A DNA stretch of 36,650 nt from an uncultured Clostridium sp. Its GTDB lineage: Bacteria > Bacillota > Clostridia > Lachnospirales > Lachnospiraceae. Positions 8,699-17,840 of this stretch are shown one piece after another. The position numbers and the translations under genes were made by a program. Below the pieces are notes generated by a model that saw nothing but the letters and a program-made list of their open reading frames with translations, was not told the DNA's origin and did no database searches. Position 1 is the stretch's first letter; the number at the start of each line of letters is the position of its first letter. The stretch spans positions 1-36,650 of the forward strand of contig CALAAS010000045.1 of assembly GCA_937885015.1 (NCBI GenBank), read 5' to 3'.

Positions 8699-8731
8699 TG
8701 GCCTCCGCCAGGCATCTGCTGGCAGAGGCCA
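8699..8731. other. Perfect-stem hairpin between the two receptor genes
   Basis: TGGCCTCCGCCAG (8699-8711) pairs with CTGGCAGAGGCCA (8719-8731), 13 bp with one G-U pair and a 7-nt loop. It lies in the 90-nt gap after the upstream receptor. On the minus strand no T run follows it, so it could be a weak terminator or an mRNA stability or processing element rather than a classical terminator. Confidence 0.5.
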
Positions 8732-8755
8732 GTTTCTCTTCCATAATCTTTAATA

Positions 8756-10540
8756 TTAATATTTGTCGTTATAATCTTCTGTCTCAAAAGACTGACTGCT
8801 GTCAAAAGCATGGGATACTGGTTTCGATACGGGCATTTCCAGAGCAGCCGTTCCAGGTCCCATCAAGGAGAAACGCCCAACCAGATCCTTTAAGATCTGT
8901 GCCTGGCTGGAAAGTTCCTCGCTCGCTGCCGCACTTTCTTCAGCAGTTGCGGAATCACTCTGAACAACGCTGGAAATCTGACCAATGCCATCATTGACCT
9001 GCTTTACAGACTCAGCCTGCGCTTCGCTGGCTTCTGAAATCTGTTCAATAGTCACCGCCACATGCTGAACACCTTCTGTGAGCTGATCCAATGCCTTGGC
9101 CGTATCGTTAGCGATCCTGGTCCCTCTCTCAACCGCATGGAGGGATCCCTCGATCAATGAAGACGTATTTTTAGATGCTTCCGCAGATTTACCTGCCAGA
9201 TTGCGGACCTCATCTGCCACAACAGCAAATCCCTTTCCGGCTGCCCCGGCTCTTGCTGCCTCCACAGCCGCATTCAGCGCCAGAATGTTGGTCTGGAACG
9301 CAATATCCTCGATCGTCTTGATAATTTTTCCGATCTCGTTGGAGCTGTTGCTGATATCCTCCATGGCAGAAAGCATCTCCTGCATCCGCTGCCGGCTCTC
9401 TCCTGCCTGATCCTGAACATTTAAAGCCATTTCGCTGGCTGTTTTTGCACTTTCAGCGTTCTTTTCCACATTTTCAGAAATCTCATTGATCGTAGCTGCC
9501 AGTTCCTCCACAGAGGCTGCCTGCTCTGTTGCACCCTGGGACAGAGTCTGGGCTCCAGAGGATACCTGATCGGAGCCTGCCGCTACCTGGTCGGCGGATT
9601 CTGTCACATTTCTCAGCGTATTATTGAGATTGTCACGTAACCGGATCATTGATTCATAAATAGGCAGGTAAGCACCCCTGTATTCTTTTTCCATAGAGGA
9701 GGATACGTTAAAGTTTCCTTTGCTGAGCTCATTCAGCATGTGATCCTCATCCGCAACAACCCCACGCAGGAATTCTACCACAACGCGAAGATCCTTTACC
9801 AACGCACCCAGCTCGTCCTCGGACTCATAATCAATCTCCACATCTAAACTTCCGCGCTCCATATCGCTCATAGCTTTTTCCAGCTGCCTGATGGGATCCA
9901 CAATGGCACGGAGCAGTTTTGCAGCCATCACGCCTGTGATGCACAGCGCGAAGAGGATGATCGCCACCGCAGCAATGTAAAGCGCTGTCTTCGTAGACAT
10001 GGATCTGTTATACGCATTATTGCTCTCCGTAAGAATCTGGCTGGCAAACGCCTGAAGCTTTGTGATCCCTTCTTCAATCTTCGGATTATATTCGCTTAAA
10101 AGAATCTCTCTGGCTCTGGCATCTGCTGCAGAAGTTTCCTGTGTTGTCAGGTCCGCGATCTCCTGACGCATAGGCTTTGCTTCTTCCATAACGGTCAAAA
10201 ATTCTTTTAATAAGGACTGATCCCCCTTGTAATTCTGCGTCATCCAGTCTGCGCATTCCATCATCTTATCTACATATTCCTGGGCAACTTTTATATACTC
10301 GGCAGACTCGCTGGCAGTCTCGGCAGCAGTAGAAAACGCCACATTCTTTAAAGCTGTCTGAAGATAGATCCGGCCTTCATACGTTTTTGCGAGAGCCGTA
10401 TGGCCGTTCTCATAGAAATTCACATAGTTTCCCGAAATGTTTGACATTCCAAAAAACATAGCTACTACTGTGATCAGAAAGCACGCAATCACGACAGCGA
10501 ACGAGATTGTGATCTTCTGACTCATCTTTCTGTTTTTCAT
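8756..10540 (-). CDS. Methyl-accepting chemotaxis protein with four-helix-bundle-type sensor
   Basis: A 594-residue receptor: membrane segment at about 9-32, a helical extracellular domain (about 33-188) resembling the 4HB_MCP type, second membrane segment at about 189-211, HAMP at about 212-265, and a signalling domain with tip IAFQTNILALNAAVEAARAG. The signalling half is close to that of the neighbouring receptor, while the sensor halves are unrelated. AAGGAGAG precedes the ATG. A sigma-28-type promoter lies at 10592-10619, so this receptor should be expressed with the flagellins and the che operon. Confidence 0.95.
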   Translation of the reverse strand: MKNRKMSQKITISFAVVIACFLITVVAMFFGMSNISGNYVNFYENGHTALAKTYEGRIYLQTALKNVAFSTAAETASESAEYIKVAQEYVDKMMECADWMTQNYKGDQSLLKEFLTVMEEAKPMRQEIADLTTQETSAADARAREILLSEYNPKIEEGITKLQAFASQILTESNNAYNRSMSTKTALYIAAVAIILFALCITGVMAAKLLRAIVDPIRQLEKAMSDMERGSLDVEIDYESEDELGALVKDLRVVVEFLRGVVADEDHMLNELSKGNFNVSSSMEKEYRGAYLPIYESMIRLRDNLNNTLRNVTESADQVAAGSDQVSSGAQTLSQGATEQAASVEELAATINEISENVEKNAESAKTASEMALNVQDQAGESRQRMQEMLSAMEDISNSSNEIGKIIKTIEDIAFQTNILALNAAVEAARAGAAGKGFAVVADEVRNLAGKSAEASKNTSSLIEGSLHAVERGTRIANDTAKALDQLTEGVQHVAVTIEQISEASEAQAESVKQVNDGIGQISSVVQSDSATAEESAAASEELSSQAQILKDLVGRFSLMGPGTAALEMPVSKPVSHAFDSSQSFETEDYNDKY

Positions 10541-10591
10541 GATTCTTTCTCTCCTTAAAATTTTTATTGAACAGCAATCGTATCAGTTTCA

Positions 10592-10619
10592 ATATCGGCA
10601 GGGTTTTTTAAATTATAAG
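10592..10619 (-). promoter_or_regulatory. Sigma-28 (SigD/FliA)-type promoter of the chemoreceptor gene
   Basis: On the minus strand, CTTATA (10614-10619), a 14-nt spacer and GCCGATAT (10592-10599), about 52 nt before the receptor start. The same layout recurs at four other transcription units in this window. Confidence 0.8.
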
Positions 10620-10634
10620 ATAGATTTTATATTA

Positions 10635-11930
10635 TCATTTCATAAAGAACCATTCAGCCGACGAACCCTTTAAAAGAACAAAGGGACGCTTCATTTCTGA
10701 CAGAAGTTCCTTTGCCGGTTCCTGGGCAGACGGAGCCGCTACAATAATGATCGTATCGGACGGCAGATTTGAAATTTCATCTGGCCTGATGATTCCAACG
10801 CCGCAATAAGTTCCTTCCGCAGCTATATCAATACCTGCTATCAGTTCTGCCTGGGGAATCTGCTCCTTCATCGCCTCATCCAGATAGAATGCCGCAGAAA
10901 GTACGATTCCCCAGACAGCATAACGGAATTTCTTCTGCGGAAATGGGATTTTATCTACTGCATGGGAAGTAGCAGTATTATAATCAACCTCATAAATCGG
11001 CCGCTTACTGTCCCACATCCGTTCAAGCTCGATCCGGCTCGCCGCAGCCCTTACTCTATCAAAAAACACCTGCTTTATTTTTGCTTTATCTTCCTCAAAA
11101 TCCACCGGCTCCGGATCCCAGTTGATTTCTGAATAATGCTCCGGCGTATATGTTGGTATCAGGCGGTCAATAAATCCAAAACGGTCTCCAAAATGGTTTT
11201 TGGCAAGGATAACCGGAATTCCCATGGCCAGGCAGGGGGAGGCTACGTGAAGTTTGGAGGTGATCACAAGACATGCTGTATCCCGTAAAAGCTCGATCCT
11301 TTCTTCACCCTTTTTATGCTCCTCATATGCATCCTCAACTGAAATTCTATTGCTGTTTCCCGGATTTTGAAATCTGATTATATTAGAAAGAACGATTCCC
11401 CTGTCCTTCAGATTCTGGGGCATAATCTTCATGACATCCGAAGGAACATCCAGAAAGTATACTTTATCAGCTTTTGCCTCCTGTTCCTTGCTCCTTCTTG
11501 GCAGCGTCAAGGTAAGGCAGCCAGTCAGGTATGCATCCACACCAAGGCTTTGCAGATACTCTACTGTCGAGAGATCCCGGCATCCAACGCCGCCACAGGT
11601 TTTATAAAAGGACAGCTCGTCTTCCGTAAGTTTCCTATGCAGGTGAAGAGACATCGGAATTGCATGAACCTTCGGAGATGGAGGCATAAAATGGGAGTCA
11701 TACGCCAGCTCCTCATAGTTACTGGCGCTGTTTACTACGCATATGCACTCCTCTCCATCATATTCAGCCAAATCATAACGCGGGACCGGAATTATATCTT
11801 CTTCTGCTATCCCCATCTCACGGTACAGATTTTTAACAGCATATGACTGGATCGGATCTCCAAGGTTTACCGGCCTTGTTTTCATCTTAGGCTTTAACGG
11901 TTTCTGATAAAACATATATCCATACTTCAT
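10635..11930 (-). CDS. Polysaccharide pyruvyltransferase-like protein with C-terminal Rossmann-like module
   Basis: A 431-residue protein. Residues about 1-310 fit the polysaccharide pyruvyltransferase superfamily: an N-terminal NLGDPIQSYAV motif, GCRDLSTVEYLQSLG, the LTGCLTLTL segment, and CLVITSKLHVASPCLAMGIPVIL. These enzymes add pyruvyl ketals to glycans or act on related glycan substrates. Residues about 335-431 form a second domain (FRYAVWGIVLSAAFYLDEAM through DTIIIVAAPS) that looks like a small Rossmann-like sugar/nucleotide-binding fold and recalls the N-terminal parts of the operon's methyltransferases. It is the last gene of the glycan operon, and its ATG overlaps the TGA of the LicD gene by 4 nt. 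The exact substrate is unknown. Confidence 0.8.
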   Translation of the reverse strand: MKYGYMFYQKPLKPKMKTRPVNLGDPIQSYAVKNLYREMGIAEEDIIPVPRYDLAEYDGEECICVVNSASNYEELAYDSHFMPPSPKVHAIPMSLHLHRKLTEDELSFYKTCGGVGCRDLSTVEYLQSLGVDAYLTGCLTLTLPRRSKEQEAKADKVYFLDVPSDVMKIMPQNLKDRGIVLSNIIRFQNPGNSNRISVEDAYEEHKKGEERIELLRDTACLVITSKLHVASPCLAMGIPVILAKNHFGDRFGFIDRLIPTYTPEHYSEINWDPEPVDFEEDKAKIKQVFFDRVRAAASRIELERMWDSKRPIYEVDYNTATSHAVDKIPFPQKKFRYAVWGIVLSAAFYLDEAMKEQIPQAELIAGIDIAAEGTYCGVGIIRPDEISNLPSDTIIIVAAPSAQEPAKELLSEMKRPFVLLKGSSAEWFFMK

Positions 11931-13582
11931 CTTTTTCCCTCACTCTCTTTTAAATATAGATCTCCGATCTCCATGATCACATTATGGGCCGGTATTCTTT
12001 CCCGGGTGGACGGATACATGGGCCAGTCATGGCCAAAGCAATAATCCAGAACGCTTTCATAATCTCTTGGTGCCAGGAATTTTCCCCCTTCAAATTCAAT
12101 CTCCATACAATCCGTGTAATTTGACATCCTTACCAGTGATACTTTGTAGGGATTCCGGTCCATTGCGATCCAGAACTTCAGGTATTTTTTATTTTTAAAG
12201 AAACTGGCAGCCCTTACAAATCTTTCATAGCATATCCTGTTCCCAGGCTTCGATATCCTTTTGTAATACTCCCGCTTTTTAGGATCCGGCTCGGTATCCG
12301 CCCCCACTGTGGCCCACAAAGCAGTTCTCCAGTATCTGCATATTTTTGCATGAATCAGATCCGCCACTTTCCAGTGGGCAGATGGGTACATCGGAAAAAT
12401 ATCAATAAAAACACCGATCTGCTTTTCCAGCTTATCCCTTCCTGGCTTCGTATAGACAGTTCCCTTTCGTTCCAGGTGCTTAAAGATCAGATGATTATGC
12501 TCTTCATTTGCCGGACATCTGAAATAATACTTCTCCGGATCCAGTTCCCTTTTCATTAATTCATCCAGCTTATTAAAATCCTCTGCCGGAAGCGTAACAT
12601 CGATGTCATCATCCCACGGGATAAAGCCGCCATGCCTGACCGCCCCCAGAAGTGTGCCAAAACTCAGATTATACCGTAAGCCATGTTTTCTGCAGATCCT
12701 GTCAAACTCTTTTAAAAGATCGATCTGTATCTGCTGCACTCTCCACAGATATGTATTTCCATTTAAGGCCAGATGACTTTTATGTTTGCTTCGTATCTGA
12801 CGCACAGCAAACTCCGGAAAACAGCCTATGACCGTCTGTCTGTCTTTTACACAATAACAGTCCTGGCCATAAAAACTGATAATCTCCACATCCTCCCAGA
12901 CGGCTTTCGTAATCTCTCTTGACAACTCTGTTACAATCCACGGAAGAGAATTAGGATCCTTATTATTTCGTGTAACGAGATGAGGGTATACCACATACTT
13001 AGAGGCATTTTTACCGCCATACATCTCTATGCATTTTTCAATGGTAAACTGTCCCCTCTTTTTTATGTAATACTCAGATACTTTTCGCTTAGGAGATAAC
13101 TTAATGTAACTTTTCAGAGGTTTTCCCTCCAGCACTGCTCTTGCATTTACAGTACATAGAGTATCTTTAAATAACCCATAGGCAGCCTCCCATTCCTCCA
13201 CCGTATCGCCTGCATAAAATAAGGGGGTTATGATCAGTCGTGTCCCATAATAAAATGCATCTTTCTTTCTTGAGTCCGAAAAATGAATTTGCGATTCCTT
13301 TACAAACCATGCCTCGAACGTTTCAAACTGATCCGTATTCCTATAATCATGATAGGAAAAGCCCGGATTCTCCTGGCAGAAATTTATTAGGATTTCCCGC
13401 AGGCGGATATAATCGCAATACATAAGTGAAAGATAGATTTCCGGAATATAGTCGTCAAATTCCAGGCCCCCTTCAAAGGAGATCAGGGTATCCGCCGATA
13501 TGGAATACTTAATACCCGCTCCTATGCATTTATTATGTACGACACCCAGAAGTTCCAGGCTTTCTTTATGCGCGCTATTCAA
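11927..13582 (-). CDS. LicD-family phosphotransferase with duplicated, degenerate N-terminal half
   Basis: LicD proteins are nucleotidyltransferase-fold enzymes that move phospho-alcohol groups from CDP-activated donors onto glycans. Residues about 285-545 hold the active copy, with YNLSFGTLLGAVRHGG followed by FIPWDDDIDV (about 320-328), the acidic metal-binding cluster. Residues about 10-110 contain a matching but degraded copy (KYSISADTLISFEGG, then DDYIPEIYLSL), where the DDDID cluster is lost. The protein is 551 residues, about twice a simple LicD domain. The start is TTG after AAGGAGGGGAG, 15 nt from the previous gene. A CDP-forming cytidylyltransferase earlier in the operon supports a CDP-linked donor. 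Confidence 0.88.
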   Translation of the reverse strand: MNSAHKESLELLGVVHNKCIGAGIKYSISADTLISFEGGLEFDDYIPEIYLSLMYCDYIRLREILINFCQENPGFSYHDYRNTDQFETFEAWFVKESQIHFSDSRKKDAFYYGTRLIITPLFYAGDTVEEWEAAYGLFKDTLCTVNARAVLEGKPLKSYIKLSPKRKVSEYYIKKRGQFTIEKCIEMYGGKNASKYVVYPHLVTRNNKDPNSLPWIVTELSREITKAVWEDVEIISFYGQDCYCVKDRQTVIGCFPEFAVRQIRSKHKSHLALNGNTYLWRVQQIQIDLLKEFDRICRKHGLRYNLSFGTLLGAVRHGGFIPWDDDIDVTLPAEDFNKLDELMKRELDPEKYYFRCPANEEHNHLIFKHLERKGTVYTKPGRDKLEKQIGVFIDIFPMYPSAHWKVADLIHAKICRYWRTALWATVGADTEPDPKKREYYKRISKPGNRICYERFVRAASFFKNKKYLKFWIAMDRNPYKVSLVRMSNYTDCMEIEFEGGKFLAPRDYESVLDYCFGHDWPMYPSTRERIPAHNVIMEIGDLYLKESEGKR

Positions 13583-13597
13583 TACTCCCCTCCTTCT

Positions 13598-14717
13598 CTA
13601 TATCCATGCATACAGCACAGTATCCACATGCTTATCCTTATGATGCCTGACTGCCAGCTTATATTCTGGAACATATTCCCGGATCAATTCCGCAAGTCTG
13701 TAATAGTCTGCCGCATTGTGATAAATCGAGATAGCAAGTCCCGGTCTCTCCCTAATAATTGTTTCTCTCGCCCCAGTCAAAGCCTCATATTCCGCCCCCT
13801 CAATGTCCATCTTAATATATCCGACTTTTTCCGTTTGCGGTATCACCTCATCAATGGATACCGTATCTACCTTCAATTCCCTGACAGGTTTTTTCCATAA
13901 ATACTGGGTCTCATTCCGGAATTCAGGAGAGAAACACCCGCCTTTTTTTTCTGTTTCAAAAAACGGGACTGTTCCTTTTTTATCAGCAAGCGCATATGGA
14001 ACGATCTTCAGCGTTCCAGTCCATACTTTTTCTATCTCTGCCTTCTTCTTTTCCAGAATCTTAATATTTTCCGGCATCGCCTCAAAAGTATAAATTTTTC
14101 TGACCGTATCACCCATGCGGTTCACAAAGCGGTCTATGGAATCCCCAATGTACCCCCCCCCCATCCAGAATACAGCCTCCGACTATTGTCATGCCATTAA
14201 TCGCCAGAGGAAATAAGTATTGGATCTCATGGTTCATTTTCAAATCTGAATAACCAGTGCTGATTCCGCAGATCCTCCGATTCACCACCTCCTGTAATAC
14301 CTTTTTTGAATAGTCATCGTATAACCATGACTTTACTTTTAAAATACTGTCCATATGATCGAACAGCTCGTTGGAAATTCTGTTTACAAAATTATTTTCC
14401 ATGGCATTCAAGAAAAACACATCAACTATCCCTATTTCATCCAGGTTTCTGGAAATTTCCCTGTAATACTTTTCTGGAGCGCAGATCAGAACCACCACCT
14501 CATTCCAATCCTCAGAATATAATCGGTCTGGCAGGCAGATCTCCCGGTTCTCAACATGAATATCACACAATTCGTCATTGTTATCAACTATATAGGCAAC
14601 CGGGTATTTCCTGCAGATTTCAATACAGCTCCTACTTCTTCCCCAAATAACCAGCTTCTTATTTTCGATGGTTCTCTCAAACTCTCCCCACTCCTGCCTG
14701 TGCCTGGGAACTCTCAT
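13598..14717 (-). pseudogene. Second FkbM-family methyltransferase, switched OFF by a G10 tract (phase-variable gene)
   Basis: The gene reads in two frames that meet at ten G on the coding strand (14153-14162). The 5' part (ATG at 14717, AGGAGAGGA upstream) gives a Rossmann-like N-terminal domain (ENKKLVIWGRSRSCIEIC) and runs to GCILDGGG before shifting to VHWGFHRP and stopping near 202 residues. With nine G the frame continues as DGGGYIGDSIDRF, the SAM-binding loop, and on through KMDIEGAEYEAL to VDTVLYAWI, 372 residues in all. This is almost the 373 of the intact paralogue at 15631-16752, which has DCGAYTGD at the same point. The rest of the gene is uninterrupted, so this looks like a reversible switch rather than decay. 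An ATG just upstream of the tract could start only a headless fragment. Confidence 0.88.
14153..14162 (-). repeat. G10 contingency tract in the second FkbM gene
   Basis: Ten consecutive C on the plus strand, ten G on the coding strand. The tract encodes the glycines of the SAM-binding motif. Nine G keeps the FkbM frame open and ten closes it. Confidence 0.9.
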
Positions 14718-14737
14718 AATTATCCTCTCCTACCTTT

Positions 14738-15617
14738 TTATTTTTTTATCAGAGCAATACTAAGCCGGTCCCCAATGGGCATAACTGAAAAATTCTCTTT
14801 TCCACTGAAATTATCAAGAGCTCTTTTTGTGCCTGTAAGGGTATTGCTAAAATAATCATGCATAAGAATTACCCCCCCCCCGTATCATTTTTCCAGCAAA
14901 AAAAGCCAATGCCGCCGCCTGGGGTATATACAGATCCATATCCAGATTGACAAAAGCAAACCTGTCGTCGACCCCCTCCAGAGTATCCGGGATAAATCCT
15001 TTACGTATTTCAAGTCTGCTGCGATCCAGGATCCTTAAAGCAACGATCTCTTCATTTGTATTTGCCAGGCGTTTATTCGCCCCGGTTTCCACCCATTGCC
15101 TTGCAGCCCCGGTATCATTCTTCAGATCATCCTGCAAAAACCCCTCGAAGGAATCGAACAGATATATTTTTGACTTTTCAAACACCTCTGATAAAATTCC
15201 AGAAAACCACCCCCGGTAAACTCCACATTCCGCCACTGCGCCAGAGATCCCCATATGCTCAAAATACCTGCCCAAAGAACTGATATACTCAGTCCGCGGT
15301 TTGTGTACCGGATGTTCGAATGTATATTTAAAACTCTGAAGCACAATTCTGTTCTCAGGAATCCCCAACGATTTCAGCTGATGATAGATTTTAAATATCT
15401 CCCCATCATTTCCCGGCTTTAAGTCATCCAAAGCAATCACGATCTGATCATAGTCAAAGATTCCGATATCCTGGGGCGCTATGACCTTATGGCCAGCAAA
15501 ACAGTCAAGCTCACGATACCGGTTATCTGCGATCCCTAAAATACAAACATCCCCCGGAAGGCTCTGGCAATACCGCTTTGCCAGTTTACTGGCTCCAAAC
15601 AATACTATCTTTCTCAT
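14738..15617 (-). pseudogene. TylF/MycF-type methyltransferase, switched OFF by a G10 tract (phase-variable gene)
   Basis: The start is the ATG at 15617 with GAGGTAGGT upstream and no overlap with the previous gene. The N-terminal part (MRKIVLFGASKLAKRY) is a Rossmann-like module. The C-terminal part is a TylF-type O-methyltransferase: GAVAECGVYRGWFS, YLFDSFEGF, FAFVNLDMDLYIP. At ten G (14872-14881) the present frame ends as MIRGGGNSYA, giving 253 residues. With nine G it continues as IRGGVILMHDYFSNTLTG and ends PIGDRLSIALIKK with a stop at 14738, 292 residues. The GGVI..HDY block and the C-terminal PIGDxLSIA block are standard for the family. The HDY aspartate is expected to bind the metal, so the OFF form should be inactive. 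Confidence 0.88.
14872..14881 (-). repeat. G10 contingency tract in the TylF-type methyltransferase gene
   Basis: Ten consecutive C on the plus strand. On the coding strand it follows ATGATAC and encodes the Arg-Gly-Gly-Val part of the family GGVI motif when nine G are present. Ten G gives an early stop 5 codons later. Confidence 0.9.
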
Positions 15618-15630
15618 ACCTACCTCACTA

Positions 15631-16752
15631 TCAGATCCACGCATACACATCTGTATCCACGTGACGCTGTTTATGGTGTCTGACCGCAATCTTATATTCC
15701 GGGACCATTTTTTTGATCAGAAAAATCAGCCGAAAAAAATCAACGCCGGAATGATAGATTGCAACTGCCAGTTTAGGCTTATTTTCTCTTATGATCCGTT
15801 CCGCTCCGCAAAGTGCTGCATATTCGCTTCCCTCAATATCCATTTTGATCATGGTTACTGGCTCTCCTTCTGGAATAAGCTGATCCAGAGGGGCTGCCTG
15901 TACCTGGTAAATTTCACTATTATATTTATCATTTTTAGCAAACGTCCTGCTCGCTCCGACAAACGCCCCATTTGGGACTGCGGTATGATAGAACTCCAGT
16001 TTCTCTTCCTTATCAGAAGCAGCAAATGGAAGGATCTCTATTTCTGGGCTATACGGGAGACGGCCCAGCCTCTGTACGCGGTCGTTCAGCTTTGCCAGTT
16101 GGAAACGTCCACATTCCAGTGCCCATATTTTCTTTAAATTTCTTCCAAATTCCCGGTTAAACAGTTCCACTGTATCTCCAGTATAGGCGCCGCAATCTAT
16201 TATAATCTCATCGGATGGTGCCCTGTCCTCAAACATCCGGGGAAATATGTATTCCTCATCTCCATCGATCATAAGGTCTGAAAAATCAGCCTCTCCATAC
16301 AGCATACGCCGTTTCACAACTTCTCTGTAAATATTTCTTGATATATCATCATACAGCATCTGCGCCGCACGTTCAATTTCCTCTTGATTATCAAACAATT
16401 CACAGGAAATATGCTCGAAGATTTCACTGACAAGTACTTTTGCAAAATACAGATCAAAATCTCCAAATTTCAGCGCCTGTTCCGCCATTTCCTTCTGATG
16501 ATTTCCAGAGGCAATGACAATGACTGCCTCTGATGGATCGATACTTTTAAGTCTCTCGGCCTCCTCAACCTTGATCCCGCAAAGCCGAGAACCGATTCTG
16601 CTTTTTTCACAATCACAGAAAAACCGGACATGGCTGATGATATCTACTGCATTCAGCAGCCGAAGTGCCATCTCTCCCGCACCAAAAATGATAATTTCCT
16701 TACTTTTTGCCGCTTTTAGCAGATCTTCCCTGCTCTGCCGTAATATACGCAT
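15631..16752 (-). CDS. FkbM-family methyltransferase with N-terminal Rossmann-like module
   Basis: A 373-residue intact protein. Residues about 18-110 form a small Rossmann-like domain (KEIIIFGAGEMALRLL, SEAVIVIASGN). Residues about 180-373 are an FkbM-type SAM-dependent methyltransferase: IIIDCGAYTGDT (SAM motif, about 186-197), ALECGRFQLAKLN, IKMDIEGSEYAAL and a C-terminal HHKQRHVDTDVYAWI. FkbM enzymes methylate sugar or polyketide hydroxyls, and several act on surface glycans. It is a close paralogue of the phase-variable gene two places downstream and lacks the poly-G tract at the SAM motif, so it should be constantly active. It lies 32 nt after the SDR gene. Confidence 0.87.
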   Translation of the reverse strand: MRILRQSREDLLKAAKSKEIIIFGAGEMALRLLNAVDIISHVRFFCDCEKSRIGSRLCGIKVEEAERLKSIDPSEAVIVIASGNHQKEMAEQALKFGDFDLYFAKVLVSEIFEHISCELFDNQEEIERAAQMLYDDISRNIYREVVKRRMLYGEADFSDLMIDGDEEYIFPRMFEDRAPSDEIIIDCGAYTGDTVELFNREFGRNLKKIWALECGRFQLAKLNDRVQRLGRLPYSPEIEILPFAASDKEEKLEFYHTAVPNGAFVGASRTFAKNDKYNSEIYQVQAAPLDQLIPEGEPVTMIKMDIEGSEYAALCGAERIIRENKPKLAVAIYHSGVDFFRLIFLIKKMVPEYKIAVRHHKQRHVDTDVYAWI

Positions 16753-16784
16753 GATAAACCCCCATCATTTTGTCTGCTTCTCTC

Positions 16785-17840
16785 TCAAACCGGATGCCTG
16801 TAATTTTTATAATAATTCCAGGTTCTTTTAATCCCCTCTTCCAAAGACACCGACGGTTTCCATCCCAGTTCGCGAAGTTTCCCAGAGCAGCCGAGAACAC
16901 ATGGAAGTGCCTCCTTCACCTCTACCTTTTCCCTCTGTCCATAATCAAATTCCACTGCCGCCCATTCTCCTGCCGTTTCCCGATACAGTCCGGCCAGCTC
17001 TGAAACACTGGCTTCCCCTGCCTCATCACAGACATTATAGGCTTCTCCTGCTGTCCCCCGCAATAAAAGCAGCAATAATGCGATCGTAGAATCCGTAAGA
17101 TATAGGAAGGAACGCCTGGCCTGACCGTTACTTTTCAGTACGATCTTTCGTTGGCGCAGCAGCTGGCCGATAAAATCGCCGTGCAGCCTTCCATCCTCCA
17201 GGGACATTCCCGGACCAAAAACCTGGAACGGTCTCGCCACAACTGCCTCTACTCCAAAATCCGCATGGTATGCCGCACATAAAGCCTCTGCTGCGCGTTT
17301 TCCATTTGAATAAGCATTCCGGGGATACATTGTGTCCAGATACCCAGACTCTTCCTCCCGCAGTCTCTGGTCAGAATACATCTTTCCGTATACGTCCACA
17401 CTGCTTAAAAGCAGAAAACGGCGGCAGCCTTTTTTTCTGCACAGCTCTAATAGATTACGACAGCCCAGCACATTCGTTTCAAACGTGTTGACCGGGTGCT
17501 CCTGTCTGGAAAAAATTCCAGCAGGGCTTGCGGCATGAATGCAGAAATCCACTGGGCCATCCACATGGACCGGCTCCGTCACATCCTGGATCATCAGTTC
17601 CAGATCTGGATCATTCCTATAATCCCCAAATCTGGTTTCCGCCCTTTCACGGTTTCTGCACATGGCGATCACCCGTGTATGGATGCCCATTATATGATTT
17701 CTCTCTAAAAGAGAAAATACCAGATATGACGGTAAAAATCCATTTGCCCCGGAAATCAGAACAGTTGTATTATCAATTTCTCCCCACGGCAGGTCGGCAC
17801 CTGCTACGTATTGAATATCTGTTTTAATGATCGGATCCAT
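16785..17840 (-). CDS. NAD(P)-dependent sugar epimerase/dehydratase (extended SDR)
   Basis: The start is set at the ATG at 17840, preceded by GGAGGG 8 nt upstream and overlapping the cytidylyltransferase by 17 nt, giving 351 residues. A longer frame upstream would run deep into that gene. The extended SDR fold is shown by LISGANGFLPSYLV (cofactor loop), LLSSVDVYGK (catalytic Ser region), YSNGK (catalytic Tyr and Lys) and ARPFQVFGPGM. These enzymes remodel nucleotide-activated sugars. The context suggests it prepares the CDP-linked or another activated donor, but the substrate cannot be read from the sequence. Confidence 0.88.
   Translation of the reverse strand: MDPIIKTDIQYVAGADLPWGEIDNTTVLISGANGFLPSYLVFSLLERNHIMGIHTRVIAMCRNRERAETRFGDYRNDPDLELMIQDVTEPVHVDGPVDFCIHAASPAGIFSRQEHPVNTFETNVLGCRNLLELCRKKGCRRFLLLSSVDVYGKMYSDQRLREEESGYLDTMYPRNAYSNGKRAAEALCAAYHADFGVEAVVARPFQVFGPGMSLEDGRLHGDFIGQLLRQRKIVLKSNGQARRSFLYLTDSTIALLLLLLRGTAGEAYNVCDEAGEASVSELAGLYRETAGEWAAVEFDYGQREKVEVKEALPCVLGCSGKLRELGWKPSVSLEEGIKRTWNYYKNYRHPV

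Noticed and set aside
13598..14164. Separate small FkbM-like gene starting at the ATG next to the G tract
   Set aside because: The fragment begins inside the SAM motif and lacks the domain before it. The upstream frame supplies the missing half, so it is one interrupted gene.
15472..16137. Plus-strand frame opposite the first FkbM and TylF-type genes
   Set aside because: It is antisense to two well-supported coding regions and shows no domain or RBS.
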